Position numbers and translations under genes: made by a program. Under the pieces are notes generated by a model, which made no database searches, was not told the origin of the DNA, and saw only the letters and a list, made by a program, of their open reading frames with translations. Below, piece by piece: positions 8,495-19,664 of a stretch of 64,000 nt of DNA. Origin of the DNA: an uncultured Alphaproteobacteria bacterium (GTDB lineage: Bacteria; Pseudomonadota; Alphaproteobacteria; Rhodobacterales; Rhodobacteraceae); the NCBI GenBank assembly GCA_902578545.1, contig CACHDI010000001.1, positions 248,001-312,000 of the forward strand, given 5' to 3'. Position 1 is the stretch's first letter. Each line of letters opens with the position of its first letter.

Positions 8495-11400
8495 TTAATT
8501 TATGTGATCTAGTTTATTCAATTCCTGAAGCGATATAATTGAAAGATTTTTTTCATTATGATATTCCATAGAATGTGCAGCTGCCCATGCACCCGAAATA
8601 GAAGTATAGTAAGAAAGATTTTTTTCTAATGCTAAAATTCTAATCCCTTTACTATCTTCTATAGATTGAAGTCCTTCAGTAGTATTAATAACCAAATCAA
8701 TTTTGTTATCATTTAATAAATCAATAATATTAGGCCTACCCTCATAGGCTTTTTTTACTAGTTTAACTTTAATATTATTTTTCAAAAGAAATTCTGCTGT
8801 TCCACTAGTTGCTAAAATCTTAATACCTAAACTATCAACTATTTTACAAATTTCTAAAAGTTTTGTGTTTTTATCTTTTCCTTTTACCGAGATAAAAGCA
8901 GTCCCCTTTTTGGGTAATTTTATTCCAGCAGCGATTTGTGATTTCAAATATGCTTTAGCAAAACTTTTATCAATTCCCATCACCTCACCAGTTGAGCGCA
9001 TTTCTGGGCCTAATAAAATGTCGGTACCTGGAAACTTATTAAAGGGTAATACTACTTCTTTTATTGCAAAGAAATTTATTTTGGGGTCAAGAAGTGTATT
9101 TTTTGCAATTCCTGCCATTATTAATGACGCTATTCCGGGTATTGGTTTGCCTATAACTTTAGAAACAAATGGGAGCGTTCTAGATGCTCTAGGATTTACT
9201 TCGAGAACATAAATATTTTTTTCACGTACTGCAAATTGTATATTAATTAAACCTTTTACTTTAAGCTCTTTTGCAAGTAAAACACTTTGTTTTTTTATTT
9301 TTGTAATTAATGCACTACTCAAAGAGTATGGTGGTAAACAGCAAGCACTATCTCCAGAATGAATACCTGCTTCCTCTATATGTTGCATTACCCCTACTAT
9401 TGTTACTTTTTCACCGTCTGATATAGCATCTACATCTATTTCTATCGCATCACTTATAAAACTATCAATTAATATCGGATTTTCACCTGTTACTTTTACA
9501 GCGTGACTAATATATTTTTTTAAATGAATTTCATTAAAAACTATTTCCATTGCTCTACCTCCTATTACATAGGAAGGTCTAATGACTACAGGATAATTTA
9601 TTTTGGCTGCAATATTAATAGATTCTTCTTCTGATCTAGCTATTCCGTTTTTTGGTTGCTGAAGGCCTATGTTATTTAGTAGTTTTTTAAATTTTTCTCT
9701 ATCCTCGGAAATATCTATTGATTCTAGGCTGGTTCCAATTATAGGAATCTTATATTTTTTAAGAGATTTAGAAAGATTTAAAGGTGTTTGTCCACCTAGT
9801 TGAATAATGACTCCTAATAAATTCCCATTTGATCTTTCTTTAACAATTATTTCCATTACATGTTCAACTGTTAAAGGTTCAAAATAAAGTCTATCAGAAG
9901 TATCATAATCAGTTGACACAGTTTCAGGATTACAATTAATCATAATTGTCTCAATCCCTTCTTTGGAAAGTGCAAAACAAGCATGACAACAACAATAATC
10001 AAATTCTATCCCTTGCCCAATTCGATTAGGCCCTCCACCTAAAATTATAATTTTTTTATTTTTACTTGGATTGGACTCACAATTATTTTTTTCTTTCTCA
10101 TTAGGTCCATATGTCGAATACATATATGACGTATTCGATCTAAATTCTCCTGCACAAGTATCTACTCTTTTGAAAGTAGCTTGAATGTTTTTAGATTTCC
10201 TCAAGTTATAAATATCTTCTACTTTAAGTGATGATAGCATACTTAATCTCTCATCAGTAAAACCTAATGATTTTATATAAAATAATTTATTTTTATCATT
10301 TGGTAATTTATTTTTCTTAATATATTTTTCAACTTTGATTATTTCATTTATTCGTTCTAAAAACCACATATCTATTTTGGTGATTTCATTAATATGTGAT
10401 AATTCCATGCCATTACGAATTGCCTGTGAAATTTGAAGGATTCGTTGAGGATTCTGCTTCGACAAAATATTTATCATGCCTAAGGGATCTTTTGGCATAT
10501 CCACTTCATTTAAACCACATAAGCCAATATCTAGTGAAGTAAGTGCTTTTTGAAGGCTTTCATGAAAAGATCTTCCAATGGACATCACTTCCCCTACAGA
10601 TTTCATGGAACTACCCAATTCCGATGATGTTCCAGGAAATTTTTCGAATGTAAATCTTGGTATTTTTGTTACAACGTAATCAATAGAAGGTTCAAAACTA
10701 GCAGGTGTAGTACCAGTTATGTCATTTTGCAATTCGTTAAGAGTATAACCTATAGCTAGTTTTGCAGCTATTTTGGCAATTGGAAATCCTGTAGCTTTTG
10801 AAGCAAGAGCTGACGATCTGGATACTCTGGGATTCATTTCAATAACAACCATTCTTCCATCATCCGGATTTATAGCCCACTGAACATTAGATCCTCCTGT
10901 TTCTACACCAATTTCTTTTAAAATTCTTATAGAGTCCGTTCTCATTTTTTGATATTCTTTATCGGTGAGAGTAAGAGCTGGTGCGACTGTAATGCTATCA
11001 CCAGTATGAACTCCCATAGGATCAAAATTCTCAATAGAGCATATAATTATGGCATTATCTTTTTGATCTCTTACTACTTCTAGTTCAAATTCTTTCCATC
11101 CTAAAAGACTCTCGTCTATTAATACTTGGTTTGCAGGAGAAATTTCCAAACCATTTTTACAAATTTGATAGAAATCTTTAATATTATAAGCAATTCCCCC
11201 ACCAGCTCCACCTAATGTAAATGCTGGTCTTATAATAGCAGGTAAACCAATCTGATTTAAGGCAATTTCAGCATCATCAAATTTTTCAATTATAACAGAT
11301 TTGGGAGATTTGATTCCTAATTTTTCCATACAAGTTCTAAATTTTTTTCTATCCTCAGCTTTTTCTATTGCAGATTTTGTGGCACCAATTAACTTAACAT

Positions 11401-11734
11401 TTTCTTTTTTTAATATTCCTTTTACTTCAAGTTCTATTGCAATATTGAGGGCAGTTTGGCCTCCCATTGTTGGAAGTATTGCACATGGCTTTTCTTTTTT
11501 AATAATTTTCTCAACCGTTTCGGTATTTATAGGTTCAACATAAGTTGAGTCTGCTATTTCTGGGTCTGTCATTATAGTAGCAGGGTTGGAATTGATCAGA
11601 ATTACTCGATAGCCTTCTTCCTTAAGAGCTTTGCAAGCCTGTGTTCCGGAATAATCAAATTCACAAGCCTGACCTATAACTATTGGGCCAGCCCCTATAA
11701 TTAATATAGATGAAATATCATTTCTTTTTGGCAT
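8495..11734 (-). CDS. carB: Carbamoyl-phosphate synthase, large subunit
   Basis: CarB makes carbamoyl phosphate from bicarbonate, ATP and ammonia delivered by CarA, feeding pyrimidine and arginine synthesis. The 1,079 residues match the family length and show the two duplicated ATP-grasp halves: the first begins [22 protein letters not shown], the second at [21 protein letters not shown]. Each half has its IRPAF / IRPSY ATP-grasp motif. The C-terminal methylglyoxal-synthase-like regulatory domain (from about FISVKGKDK) is intact. carA is not adjacent; tdk follows 10 bp downstream. Confidence 0.98.
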   Translation of the reverse strand: MPKRNDISSILIIGAGPIVIGQACEFDYSGTQACKALKEEGYRVILINSNPATIMTDPEIADSTYVEPINTETVEKIIKKEKPCAILPTMGGQTALNIAIELEVKGILKKENVKLIGATKSAIEKAEDRKKFRTCMEKLGIKSPKSVIIEKFDDAEIALNQIGLPAIIRPAFTLGGAGGGIAYNIKDFYQICKNGLEISPANQVLIDESLLGWKEFELEVVRDQKDNAIIICSIENFDPMGVHTGDSITVAPALTLTDKEYQKMRTDSIRILKEIGVETGGSNVQWAINPDDGRMVVIEMNPRVSRSSALASKATGFPIAKIAAKLAIGYTLNELQNDITGTTPASFEPSIDYVVTKIPRFTFEKFPGTSSELGSSMKSVGEVMSIGRSFHESLQKALTSLDIGLCGLNEVDMPKDPLGMINILSKQNPQRILQISQAIRNGMELSHINEITKIDMWFLERINEIIKVEKYIKKNKLPNDKNKLFYIKSLGFTDERLSMLSSLKVEDIYNLRKSKNIQATFKRVDTCAGEFRSNTSYMYSTYGPNEKEKNNCESNPSKNKKIIILGGGPNRIGQGIEFDYCCCHACFALSKEGIETIMINCNPETVSTDYDTSDRLYFEPLTVEHVMEIIVKERSNGNLLGVIIQLGGQTPLNLSKSLKKYKIPIIGTSLESIDISEDREKFKKLLNNIGLQQPKNGIARSEEESINIAAKINYPVVIRPSYVIGGRAMEIVFNEIHLKKYISHAVKVTGENPILIDSFISDAIEIDVDAISDGEKVTIVGVMQHIEEAGIHSGDSACCLPPYSLSSALITKIKKQSVLLAKELKVKGLINIQFAVREKNIYVLEVNPRASRTLPFVSKVIGKPIPGIASLIMAGIAKNTLLDPKINFFAIKEVVLPFNKFPGTDILLGPEMRSTGEVMGIDKSFAKAYLKSQIAAGIKLPKKGTAFISVKGKDKNTKLLEICKIVDSLGIKILATSGTAEFLLKNNIKVKLVKKAYEGRPNIIDLLNDNKIDLVINTTEGLQSIEDSKGIRILALEKNLSYYTSISGAWAAAHSMEYHNEKNLSIISLQELNKLDHIN

Positions 11735-11908
11735 TTTAATTTTTTAGTTCATTATTTGTCAGTTTGATGTAAATTAGGCAAGTATAAATTAAAAAAAATC
11801 GTTGTTTTATAACAATATGAAACTTAATTAATCATATTAAGGCTTTACCCTTTTATATCTTTCTATTAATTGAGAAGAGATTTAATTTGAATTGTCTAGA
11901 GGCAAATT

Positions 11909-13687
11909 ATGGATGTATATAGAACTCATAATTGTAATGAACTGTCCGTGAAGGATGTTGATAAGAAAGTTATCCTTTCAGGTTGGGTTCATAGAATAAG
12001 AGATCATGGAGGTGTACTTTTTATTGATTTAAGAGATCATTATGGAATTACACAAGTAGTAATAGATCCTGATAGTAAAGATTTTGTAACTGCTGAAAAA
12101 TTAAGATCAGAATGGTGTATTCAAATTATTGGGAAAGTTAAATTAAGAGATCATGAATTGATTAATAGAAATTTAAGCACTGGTGAAATTGAAGTATTTA
12201 TTGAAACTATAAAAATTTTAACGAAAGCTGATGACTTACCAATACCTGTATTTGGAGATTTAGAATATCCAGAAGAAACAAGACTAAAATATAGATTCTT
12301 AGATTTAAGGAGAGATGGTCTACACAAAAATATGGTACTTCGATCCAATGTTATTTCTTCAATTAGACAAGAAATGTGGAAAATTGGATTTAATGAATTT
12401 CAAACTCCAATTTTGACAGCTTCTTCTCCTGAAGGAGCTAGAGATTTTTTAGTTCCAAGCCGACTAAACAAAGGTAAATTTTATGCACTACCTCAAGCAC
12501 CCCAACAGTTTAAACAATTAATAATGATGGGTGGATTTGATAAATATTTTCAAATAGCGCCATGTTTTAGGGATGAAGATCCGAGATCAGATCGATCTCC
12601 TACTGATTTTTATCAGCTTGATATCGAAATGAGTTTTGTAAGTCAAAAAGATGTTTTAGATACAGTTAAACCAGTTATTGAAAACATTTTTAAACAATAT
12701 GCAGGAACTAAAAAAGTAGAATCAGAATGGCCGTTAATTTCATATGAGAATTCAATGTTATGGTATGGATGTGATAAACCTGATTTGCGCAACCCAATTA
12801 AAATGCAAATTGTAAGTGATATTTTTAGGGACTCAGGTTTTGCGGTCTTTGCAAATATATTAAAAAACCATGGAACTGAAATAAAAGCTATCCCAGCACC
12901 TGGAGGTGGTAGCAGAAATTTTTGTGATAGAATGAACTCCTATGCCCAAAAAGAAGGTTTGCCAGGAATGGGTTATATTTTTTGGAGAGAAGTAGACGGA
13001 AAAATTGATGCTGCAGGTCCTTTAGCAAAAAATATTGGTGAGGAAAAATCCGAAATTATAAGGAAACAGTTGAATTTAAATATTGGTGATGCAGCTTTTT
13101 TTCTTGGTGGAAAACCTTCTAATTTTGATGCATTTTCTGCAAGGGCTAGAATTCATATTGGTAATCAATTAAAACTTACTAATGAAGAAGTATTTGCATT
13201 TGCATGGATTGTTGATTTTCCCATGTACGAAAAAGATGAAGAGGAAGGTACTATTGATTTTTCACATAATCCTTTTTCAATGCCTCAGGGAGGAATAAAT
13301 GCCCTGATGGGTGACCCACTTAAAGTTAAAGGTTATCAATATGATCTTGCATGTAATGGTTATGAGCTATTATCTGGAGCAATAAGAAACCATGAATTAG
13401 ATACTTTATATAAGGCATTTGAGCTTGCAGGTTATTCAAAAAATGAGGTTTCTTCTAAATTTCAGGGGATCACAGAAGGTCTAAAATTTGGTCCTCCACC
13501 ACATGGTGGATGTGCACTAGGTATTGACAGGATGATAATGTTATTAGCTGAAGAAGAAAATATTAGAGAAGTAATAATGTTTCCTATGAATCAAAGAGGA
13601 GAAGATCTTATGATGAATGCTCCTAGTATTCCATCTAATCAACAGCTTATAGAACTAAACTTAAAATTTATTGAAACAGAGTCTTGA
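11909..13687 (+). CDS. aspS: Aspartyl-tRNA synthetase
   Basis: This class IIb synthetase charges tRNA-Asp (and tRNA-Asn if non-discriminating). The 592 residues are the bacterial long form: an N-terminal OB-fold anticodon domain ([19 protein letters not shown]), motif 2 with [19 protein letters not shown], the bacterial GAD insertion, and motif 3 in [14 protein letters not shown]. It is divergent from carB across a 174-bp spacer and is followed 17 bp later by a nitroreductase. Confidence 0.97.
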   Translation: MDVYRTHNCNELSVKDVDKKVILSGWVHRIRDHGGVLFIDLRDHYGITQVVIDPDSKDFVTAEKLRSEWCIQIIGKVKLRDHELINRNLSTGEIEVFIETIKILTKADDLPIPVFGDLEYPEETRLKYRFLDLRRDGLHKNMVLRSNVISSIRQEMWKIGFNEFQTPILTASSPEGARDFLVPSRLNKGKFYALPQAPQQFKQLIMMGGFDKYFQIAPCFRDEDPRSDRSPTDFYQLDIEMSFVSQKDVLDTVKPVIENIFKQYAGTKKVESEWPLISYENSMLWYGCDKPDLRNPIKMQIVSDIFRDSGFAVFANILKNHGTEIKAIPAPGGGSRNFCDRMNSYAQKEGLPGMGYIFWREVDGKIDAAGPLAKNIGEEKSEIIRKQLNLNIGDAAFFLGGKPSNFDAFSARARIHIGNQLKLTNEEVFAFAWIVDFPMYEKDEEEGTIDFSHNPFSMPQGGINALMGDPLKVKGYQYDLACNGYELLSGAIRNHELDTLYKAFELAGYSKNEVSSKFQGITEGLKFGPPPHGGCALGIDRMIMLLAEEENIREVIMFPMNQRGEDLMMNAPSIPSNQQLIELNLKFIETES

Positions 13688-13704
13688 TTTAAAGGATAAA
13701 ATTT

Positions 13705-14277
13705 ATGAATCAAATCAAAGATATTTCTGCTTTTTTTTCATCAAGAAGATCAATCTCTGTAAAAAATTTAAATTATCCTGGTCCAAACCATAATCAAACT
13801 ATGGCAATTTTAAAAAACGCTCTTAGAGTTCCTGATCATGGTAAACTTGAGCCTTGGAGAATAGTATTAATTTCAGGCGATCACAAAAAAAACTTTATTT
13901 CCATAATAGAAAAAAGAGGAAAAGAAATAGATATAGATCCTTTAAAAATTGAAAAAAATAAAGCTAATTTATTGGGGACCCCAATTATTTTAGCAGTAAT
14001 TTGTTCCCCCTCTATTAGTTCAAAAATTCCTAAAATTGAACAAATCTTATCTTGTGGTGCTTTATGTATGAATATATTGAACAATTTTCTTGTTAAGGGC
14101 TGGGGAGCGAATTGGTTAACTGGTTGGATGGCTAATGATAAAAAATTTGGTGAATTAGCTTTTAATAATACTAAAAATGAATTTGTTGCAGGCTACATAT
14201 ATGTTGGAAGTTATGAAGTGATAAATCCTGATAGACCAAGGCCTTCATTAGATGAAAAGATTTCATATTTCAAATAA
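13705..14277 (+). CDS. Nitroreductase-family flavoprotein
   Basis: The 190 residues match the FMN-dependent nitroreductase family (PF00881), in the short YdjA-like subgroup. The FMN-binding start is FFSSRRSISVKNL, then ALRVPDHGKLEPWRIVLISG, and later the GWGANWLTGWMANDKKF segment and GYIYVGSYEVINPDRPRP near the end. These enzymes use NAD(P)H to reduce nitro or quinone compounds; the physiological substrate is unknown. It lies 17 bp after aspS, probably co-transcribed, and is convergent with the DUF1467 gene. Confidence 0.88.
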   Translation: MNQIKDISAFFSSRRSISVKNLNYPGPNHNQTMAILKNALRVPDHGKLEPWRIVLISGDHKKNFISIIEKRGKEIDIDPLKIEKNKANLLGTPIILAVICSPSISSKIPKIEQILSCGALCMNILNNFLVKGWGANWLTGWMANDKKFGELAFNNTKNEFVAGYIYVGSYEVINPDRPRPSLDEKISYFK

Positions 14278-14307
14278 AAATTAACGTATTTCTTTACATT
14301 TTTTTAT

Positions 14308-14541
14308 TCATATCAAAAAAATAATATATATTAACACCATCGAAATTAACCATATAATTGAAGATAATAATGTTACTAAAATCATCTTCTTTTTTATATT
14401 TGCGTTTATAGGTGCAGAGGTTGGAGTCCCATAAGATCTTTTACCCTCTTCTTGTTGTGTTTTAATATTTAAGGGCAATATTATAAATAAAATAAGAAAC
14501 CAAAATACTGCAAAAAGAACTAAAGATGCTGTTATTGTCAT
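14308..14541 (-). CDS. DUF1467 family membrane protein
   Basis: This 77-residue protein has two membrane helices (about 4–24 and 54–75) joined by a cytoplasmic loop with KTQQEEGKRSYGTPTSAPIN. That pattern, including the small-residue-rich loop, matches DUF1467, a family found almost only in alphaproteobacteria next to the methylmalonyl-CoA epimerase gene. The same arrangement holds here, 12 bp after mce. No function is established. Confidence 0.85.
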   Translation of the reverse strand: MTITASLVLFAVFWFLILFIILPLNIKTQQEEGKRSYGTPTSAPINANIKKKMILVTLLSSIIWLISMVLIYIIFLI

Positions 14542-14553
14542 ACCTTGGTAATT

Positions 14554-14955
14554 TCACTCCTCCTGTAATTCTATTAGAGTACCATCAAAACCAGATGGAT
14601 GTAAAAAAATTACAGGTTTTCCGTGTGCTCCTATTTTGGGATTATCTCCAATTATTTTATAGTTATTTTTCATCAAAATATTTATAGACAATTCTAAATT
14701 TTTCACTTCGTAACATATATGATGTATTCCCCCATTTTTATTTTTATTTAAAAAATTAAAAATAGGACTATTTTCTCCAAGTGGAGTAATTAATTCAACT
14801 TTTGTATTGGGTAATTCTATAAATACAACAGTTACTCCATGTTCTGGCTGGTCTAAAGGCTCCCCAACCTTAGCTCCTAATATATCTCTGTAAGTATTTG
14901 TCGCAGACTTTAAATCAGTAACTGCTATTGCTACGTGATTAAGTCTTCCCAGCAT
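14554..14955 (-). CDS. mce: Methylmalonyl-CoA epimerase
   Basis: The epimerase interconverts (S)- and (R)-methylmalonyl-CoA on the route from propionyl-CoA to succinyl-CoA. The 133 residues form two VOC-fold modules. Metal ligands are visible as His7 (GRLNHVAIAV), the His in GGIHHICYEV, and the Glu in the C-terminal GTLIELQEE. It lies 1 bp after dapE and 12 bp before DUF1467 in a leftward operon. No propionyl-CoA carboxylase or methylmalonyl-CoA mutase is in this window. Confidence 0.92.
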   Translation of the reverse strand: MLGRLNHVAIAVTDLKSATNTYRDILGAKVGEPLDQPEHGVTVVFIELPNTKVELITPLGENSPIFNFLNKNKNGGIHHICYEVKNLELSINILMKNNYKIIGDNPKIGAHGKPVIFLHPSGFDGTLIELQEE

Positions 14956-14956
14956 A

Positions 14957-16111
14957 TCATTTCCTATCTTTTTTTACGTCTAAATAAAATTTATTAAGTA
15001 TATCTGAATAAATATTTTCTAAACCTATTATTTGCGATGTTTGAACAGATTCATCAACAGCATGCATCTTTTTGCCTACTAATCCAAATTCAACTACGGG
15101 ACATTTTTTAATAATATATCTTGCGTCAGATGTTCCACCAGTTGTAGAAAAATTTGCTGATATACCAGTATATTTTTTAACTGACTCTTTAACTAATTTA
15201 GCCAAATAACCTGGTTTAGAAAAAAAGGGCTCCCCTGAAATACTAATTTTGATATTAATTTTTGTTTTTGTTAAATGCTCAATATTTTTAGCACACTGCT
15301 TTAACCAATCACTAATTTTTTTTCCAGTATGTTTATCATTAAATCTTATATTTACAATCATTTCTACATTTTTAGGTATAACATTATTTGATTTATTTGT
15401 AGTTGATATAGATGTGGTTACTAAGGTAGAAGGTTCAAAAAATTTAGAACCATTGTCCAGAGGTTTATTTGTTAATAAATTTATGAGTTTCATACTAGCA
15501 TGAATTGGATTAATAGCTAAATGTGGATAAGCAGAATGGCCTTGTTTGCCTAGAATTGAAAAATATCCTGTGAGTGAACCTTTTCTTCCAATTTTTATCA
15601 TATCCCCAAATTTTTCAGGGCAGGTTGGTTCTCCAACTACACAAAAATCAATACGTTCATTTTTTTTATCCATCCACTCTAATATTGCTTTTGTACCATC
15701 TTGGGCCTTACCTTCTTCATCAGATGTGATTAATAGTACTATAGAAAATATAGGTGGAGTTTTTTGACTAATACTAATTGCTGCAGTACAAAATGCTGCT
15801 ACAGCTGATTTCATATCTACTGATCCTCGACCGTAAATTTCCTCACCTATAATTTCTCCAGAAAATGGATTTGATTTCCAGTCACTAATTTCACCAGGAG
15901 TAACAACATCAATATGTCCAGAAAAACCAAAGGTAGGTAAATGTTTTGACCCCCATCTTAAAAAAAGATTTTTTATTCCATTCTTATTAATCTCATGAAT
16001 ATTAAAATCAGTATTTTTAAATAGGTTTTTTATTACTTTAAAGGTTCCTGCTTCTTTAGGAGTAACAGAATGGCATTTGATTAGCTGTGAAGTTAAATTG
16101 ATGGAATTCAT
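14957..16111 (-). CDS. dapE: Succinyl-diaminopimelate desuccinylase
   Basis: DapE removes succinate from N-succinyl-LL-diaminopimelate on the way to lysine and peptidoglycan. The 384 residues have the M20 dizinc site: His66 and Asp68 (FSGHIDVV), bridging Asp99 (GRGSVDMKSA) and the catalytic pair Glu132–Glu133 (TSDEEG). The dimerisation domain and the TGGTSDARYI motif follow. It lies 16 bp after dapD, which makes the earlier intermediate, so the two steps are co-transcribed. Confidence 0.96.
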   Translation of the reverse strand: MNSINLTSQLIKCHSVTPKEAGTFKVIKNLFKNTDFNIHEINKNGIKNLFLRWGSKHLPTFGFSGHIDVVTPGEISDWKSNPFSGEIIGEEIYGRGSVDMKSAVAAFCTAAISISQKTPPIFSIVLLITSDEEGKAQDGTKAILEWMDKKNERIDFCVVGEPTCPEKFGDMIKIGRKGSLTGYFSILGKQGHSAYPHLAINPIHASMKLINLLTNKPLDNGSKFFEPSTLVTTSISTTNKSNNVIPKNVEMIVNIRFNDKHTGKKISDWLKQCAKNIEHLTKTKINIKISISGEPFFSKPGYLAKLVKESVKKYTGISANFSTTGGTSDARYIIKKCPVVEFGLVGKKMHAVDESVQTSQIIGLENIYSDILNKFYLDVKKDRK

Positions 16112-16127
16112 ATTAATATGTTAAAAA

Positions 16128-16958
16128 TTAATCTCTTAGTAAATCATTAATAGATGTTTTAGACCTTGTTTTTTCGTCAACTTGTTTAACTATAACAGCA
16201 CAATAAAGGTTTGGCCCTCCATTATCAGAGGGAAGAGAACCCGGTACTACTACTGAATATGGAGGAATTTCTCCATAAATTATCTCATTAGTTTCTCTTA
16301 TCACTATTTTAGTTGATTTTCCAATAAATACACCCATCCCTATAACTGCTCCTTTTCTCACTATACATCCTTCTACTACCTCAGATCTAGCGCCTATAAA
16401 ACAACCATCTTCAATAATTGTTGGGGAAGCTTGCATTGGTTCTAGTACACCACCAATTCCTACTCCACCAGAAAGGTGAACATTTTTACCGATTTGTGCA
16501 CAAGAGCCAACAGTAGCCCAAGTATCAACCATTGTACCTGCATCAACATAAGCTCCCAAATTTACAAAACTTGGCATTAATACCACACCAGGTGCTACAA
16601 AAGCAGATTTACGTACAATGCAATTAGGAACTGCTCGAAATCCACATTTTTTCCAGTCGTCTTCTGTCCAATTTAAAAATTTATTATCAACTTTATCCCA
16701 CCAATTAGAATTTTGTGGGCCCCCAGGATGTAAGCTCATATCTTTTAAACGAAAACTTAATAAAACAGCTTTTTTTGCCCATTGGTTCACTTTCCATTTA
16801 TTATCTTCAATTGGTTCTGCCACTCTTAGTTTACCAGTTCCAAGAAGGTCTAATGTTTCAAGAATTGAGTCTTTTAATTCTCCAACTGTATTTGTGGAAA
16901 TAGTATCTTTATTATCCCATGCTTTATTGATAATATTCTCTAGATTTTCAATGCCCAT
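16128..16958 (-). CDS. dapD: Tetrahydrodipicolinate N-succinyltransferase
   Basis: DapD transfers succinyl from succinyl-CoA to tetrahydrodipicolinate, committing this organism to the succinylase branch of lysine synthesis. The 276 residues show the N-terminal helical domain and a left-handed beta-helix of hexapeptide repeats ([19 protein letters not shown] onward, including [18 protein letters not shown]). It precedes dapE by 16 bp. The length is normal for the family. Confidence 0.97.
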   Translation of the reverse strand: MGIENLENIINKAWDNKDTISTNTVGELKDSILETLDLLGTGKLRVAEPIEDNKWKVNQWAKKAVLLSFRLKDMSLHPGGPQNSNWWDKVDNKFLNWTEDDWKKCGFRAVPNCIVRKSAFVAPGVVLMPSFVNLGAYVDAGTMVDTWATVGSCAQIGKNVHLSGGVGIGGVLEPMQASPTIIEDGCFIGARSEVVEGCIVRKGAVIGMGVFIGKSTKIVIRETNEIIYGEIPPYSVVVPGSLPSDNGGPNLYCAVIVKQVDEKTRSKTSINDLLRD

Positions 16959-16981
16959 CCCTTTTTCCTTTCTTAGTATTT

Positions 16982-17878
16982 TTATTTTTTTAAGATAAAT
17001 TCTCTTACCTCAGTTTCTAGCAATGGTGAAAACTGATTATCTGAAATTAATGTAAGATAAATTTGACCATCATTATCTTTCCATTTACTTAAACCCTCAA
17101 AATTATAATACTCCCAAGGTAAACTTTCCAATAATATTTCTGAATTTATAATGTTGTTTTCTTCAATTATGATCCTTCTTAATCTAATTTTAAATCCATC
17201 ATAAAATGAGAATTTTCTTTCAAGAGTTATCAAGTTTCCATCATCAATCATTTCTGCATCAACTACTTTAAAGTCTTGGTTAATTTTGATTTCATCAATT
17301 ATAGACCACTTATTATTATGTAATCTATAAATAGGATGGCGTTCTTTTCCTTTAGGAGGTAATTCAGGAATAGCAAAAAGTTCTCCATTTTCTTTAATTG
17401 CAAGAGCTTCAATTCCATCATTAAATAAAAGTTTATCAAAATCTGGGTGTTTTGGTAAAAACTTACCTGGTCCATTTAAATCTTCATGATACATGACTCT
17501 ATTATTTGATTCGAATGATATATAAAATCCATTGCTTTTACTTCTGACTATGGATTCACTATCAATATTTCTTCCAGTTAAATTTTCTTTTTTGCTGCTA
17601 AAAAGTTGACCTTGATCTAATATTTCAAATTCAATTATTTTGTTTAGATTGTCTCTAACTATTTTCCCTTGGAAATAATGAGATTTATCACTTATTAGAG
17701 TAAAATTTTTACCATTTTCTGATAATGTAATACCTGAAATGCCTCCAAAATTATTATCTTCATATGTGATCAACTTAGATCCTAATAAAGTTATTTCCCA
17801 TTTATTTGTAGTTATTGAATATGTGTAGAAAGGAATTAAATATAAAAACAAGAGTAAAAAAAACAAATCCTTTTGCAT
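16982..17878 (-). CDS. Secreted esterase-like/phytase-like protein (PF13449)
   Basis: The protein of 298 residues starts at the ATG at 17878; an in-frame TTG at 17896 would add six residues. Its N-terminus is a signal peptide ([20 protein letters not shown]). The mature part has the family pattern: [13 protein letters not shown], then [28 protein letters not shown], and [10 protein letters not shown], which suggests a beta-propeller with acidic metal-binding loops. The family is annotated as 'esterase-like activity of phytase'; the substrate is unproven. It lies 23 bp before dapD. Confidence 0.8.
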   Translation of the reverse strand: MQKDLFFLLLFLYLIPFYTYSITTNKWEITLLGSKLITYEDNNFGGISGITLSENGKNFTLISDKSHYFQGKIVRDNLNKIIEFEILDQGQLFSSKKENLTGRNIDSESIVRSKSNGFYISFESNNRVMYHEDLNGPGKFLPKHPDFDKLLFNDGIEALAIKENGELFAIPELPPKGKERHPIYRLHNNKWSIIDEIKINQDFKVVDAEMIDDGNLITLERKFSFYDGFKIRLRRIIIEENNIINSEILLESLPWEYYNFEGLSKWKDNDGQIYLTLISDNQFSPLLETEVREFILKK

Positions 17879-17996
17879 TTTAAATATAGCTATCAAAATT
17901 ATATTTGGAAGATATGGATCATATACACTTTAGTCTATTATATTTTAGTTTATAGGTTATAAAGATAAATAGAATATATATTATTTAGATATACAA

Positions 17997-18281
17997 ATGG
18001 TTTCACTTATTCAAATAATATCTGCTTTGCTAAATATAATTACATGGCTTGTGATTATTGATGTTGTAATGTCTTTACTTATTCAATTTAGAATCCTCGA
18101 CCAAAGGAATCAAATTGTGTCACAAATATGGTTATCAATTAGAAATGTATTAGAGCCATTATATTCGAGAATAAGATCTTTTTTACCTAACACTATTGGA
18201 TTTGATTTGGCACCTGCAGTTTTGTTGTTTGGAATATTTGCTATACAAACAATTATAAGAAATAATTTTAACCACTATTAG
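17997..18281 (+). CDS. YggT family membrane protein
   Basis: This protein of 94 residues has two hydrophobic segments (about 5–27 and 68–87) around the YggT signature [27 protein letters not shown]. coli YggT has been linked to osmotic tolerance and the plastid relatives to membrane complex assembly; the role here is unknown. Its 3' end overlaps the convergent argG gene by 14 bp. Confidence 0.88.
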   Translation: MVSLIQIISALLNIITWLVIIDVVMSLLIQFRILDQRNQIVSQIWLSIRNVLEPLYSRIRSFLPNTIGFDLAPAVLLFGIFAIQTIIRNNFNHY

Positions 18282-19503
18282 TATTTTTTAAATTTCTTTG
18301 TGCTAATAACTTTAACCTTAAAGCATTTAATTTAATGAAACCGGAAGCATCTCCTTGGTTGTATATACCCTCGTCATCTTCAAATGTAACTTGTTTTTCT
18401 GAATACAGGCTTTGTTTTGATTGTCTTGCTATTGATCTGACACTTCCTTTATATAGTTTAAGAGTAACCTCACCTTCCACGTATTTTTGACTAGTATTGA
18501 TAAGAGATTGTAACATTTCTCTTTCAGGAGAATACCAAAGCCCATTATATATAAGTTCAGAATATTTTGGCATTAATTCGTCTTTCAAGTGAGAAGCTCC
18601 CCTATCTAATGTAATACTTTCTATTGCTCTGTGAGCTTCAAGCAAAATAGTGCCTCCAGGAGTTTCATAAATTCCTCTAGACTTCATTCCAATAAATCTA
18701 CCCTCAACAAGATCTAATCTTCCGATGCCGTGTTTGCTACCTAATTGATTTAATTTTTCTAGCAGATCATGTCCTTTCATTTTTTGGTCATTAATAGCAA
18801 TCATATCTCCTGCTTCAAACTTTATTTTAATAATCTCTGCATCTTCTGGGGCATTTTCTGGAGAACAAGTTCTTTGAAAAACATATTCTGGTGCAATTTC
18901 TGAGGGATCCTCTAATACCTTGCCTTCAGATGATGTATGTAGAATGTTAGCATCAACTGAAAATGGAGCTTCACCTTTCTTGTCCTTTGAGATAGGTATT
19001 TGATTTTTTTCTGCAAACTCTAGTAATTTACTTCTACTATTTAAATCCCATTCTCTCCAAGGACTAATTATTTTAATATTTGGATTTAATGCATAACAAG
19101 ACAGCTCAAATCTTACTTGATCATTACCTTTTCCTGTAGCTCCATGAGAAACAGCGTCTGCATTAACTCTGTTAGCGATTTCAATTAACTTTTTTGAAAT
19201 TAATGGTCTTGCAATTGCAGTTCCAAGTAAATACTGACCTTCATATAATGCATTTGATCTAAACATAGGAAAAACAAAATCTCTTACAAACTCTTCTCTA
19301 AGATCCTCAATAAATATATTTTCGGGTTTTACTCCTAAAAGAAGAGCTTTTTCCCTTGCAGGTTCAAGTTCTTCTTTTTGTCCTATATCTGCTGTAAAAG
19401 TCACAACTTCATAATTATAATTCAACTGGAGCCATTTTAAAATTATGGATGTATCTAAACCACCTGAATAAGCTAAAACAACTTTCCTAGGTTTTTTATT
19501 CAT
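18268..19503 (-). CDS. argG: Argininosuccinate synthase
   Basis: ArgG joins citrulline and aspartate with ATP cleavage in arginine synthesis. The 411 residues begin with the PP-loop AYSGGLDTS (11–19) and continue with the GCTGKGNDQ-like motif, here [13 protein letters not shown], and the conserved [14 protein letters not shown]-type segment ([14 protein letters not shown]). Length is standard for the short bacterial form. argH, the next enzyme, is elsewhere in this window at 38384. Confidence 0.97.
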   Translation of the reverse strand: MNKKPRKVVLAYSGGLDTSIILKWLQLNYNYEVVTFTADIGQKEELEPAREKALLLGVKPENIFIEDLREEFVRDFVFPMFRSNALYEGQYLLGTAIARPLISKKLIEIANRVNADAVSHGATGKGNDQVRFELSCYALNPNIKIISPWREWDLNSRSKLLEFAEKNQIPISKDKKGEAPFSVDANILHTSSEGKVLEDPSEIAPEYVFQRTCSPENAPEDAEIIKIKFEAGDMIAINDQKMKGHDLLEKLNQLGSKHGIGRLDLVEGRFIGMKSRGIYETPGGTILLEAHRAIESITLDRGASHLKDELMPKYSELIYNGLWYSPEREMLQSLINTSQKYVEGEVTLKLYKGSVRSIARQSKQSLYSEKQVTFEDDEGIYNQGDASGFIKLNALRLKLLAQRNLKNTNSG

Positions 19504-19664
19504 CTTTAAAAACCTTCATATTATTAAATTTAATGATTTTATTAAATAATTTTATTTTTATAACAAGTAAATATGAAATCAAATTTTTAAATCTATAACG
19601 AAAGAAAATCAAATGAGACGTTACTTAATTGATTATTAAATATGTATATGCTTTAATTGATTTA

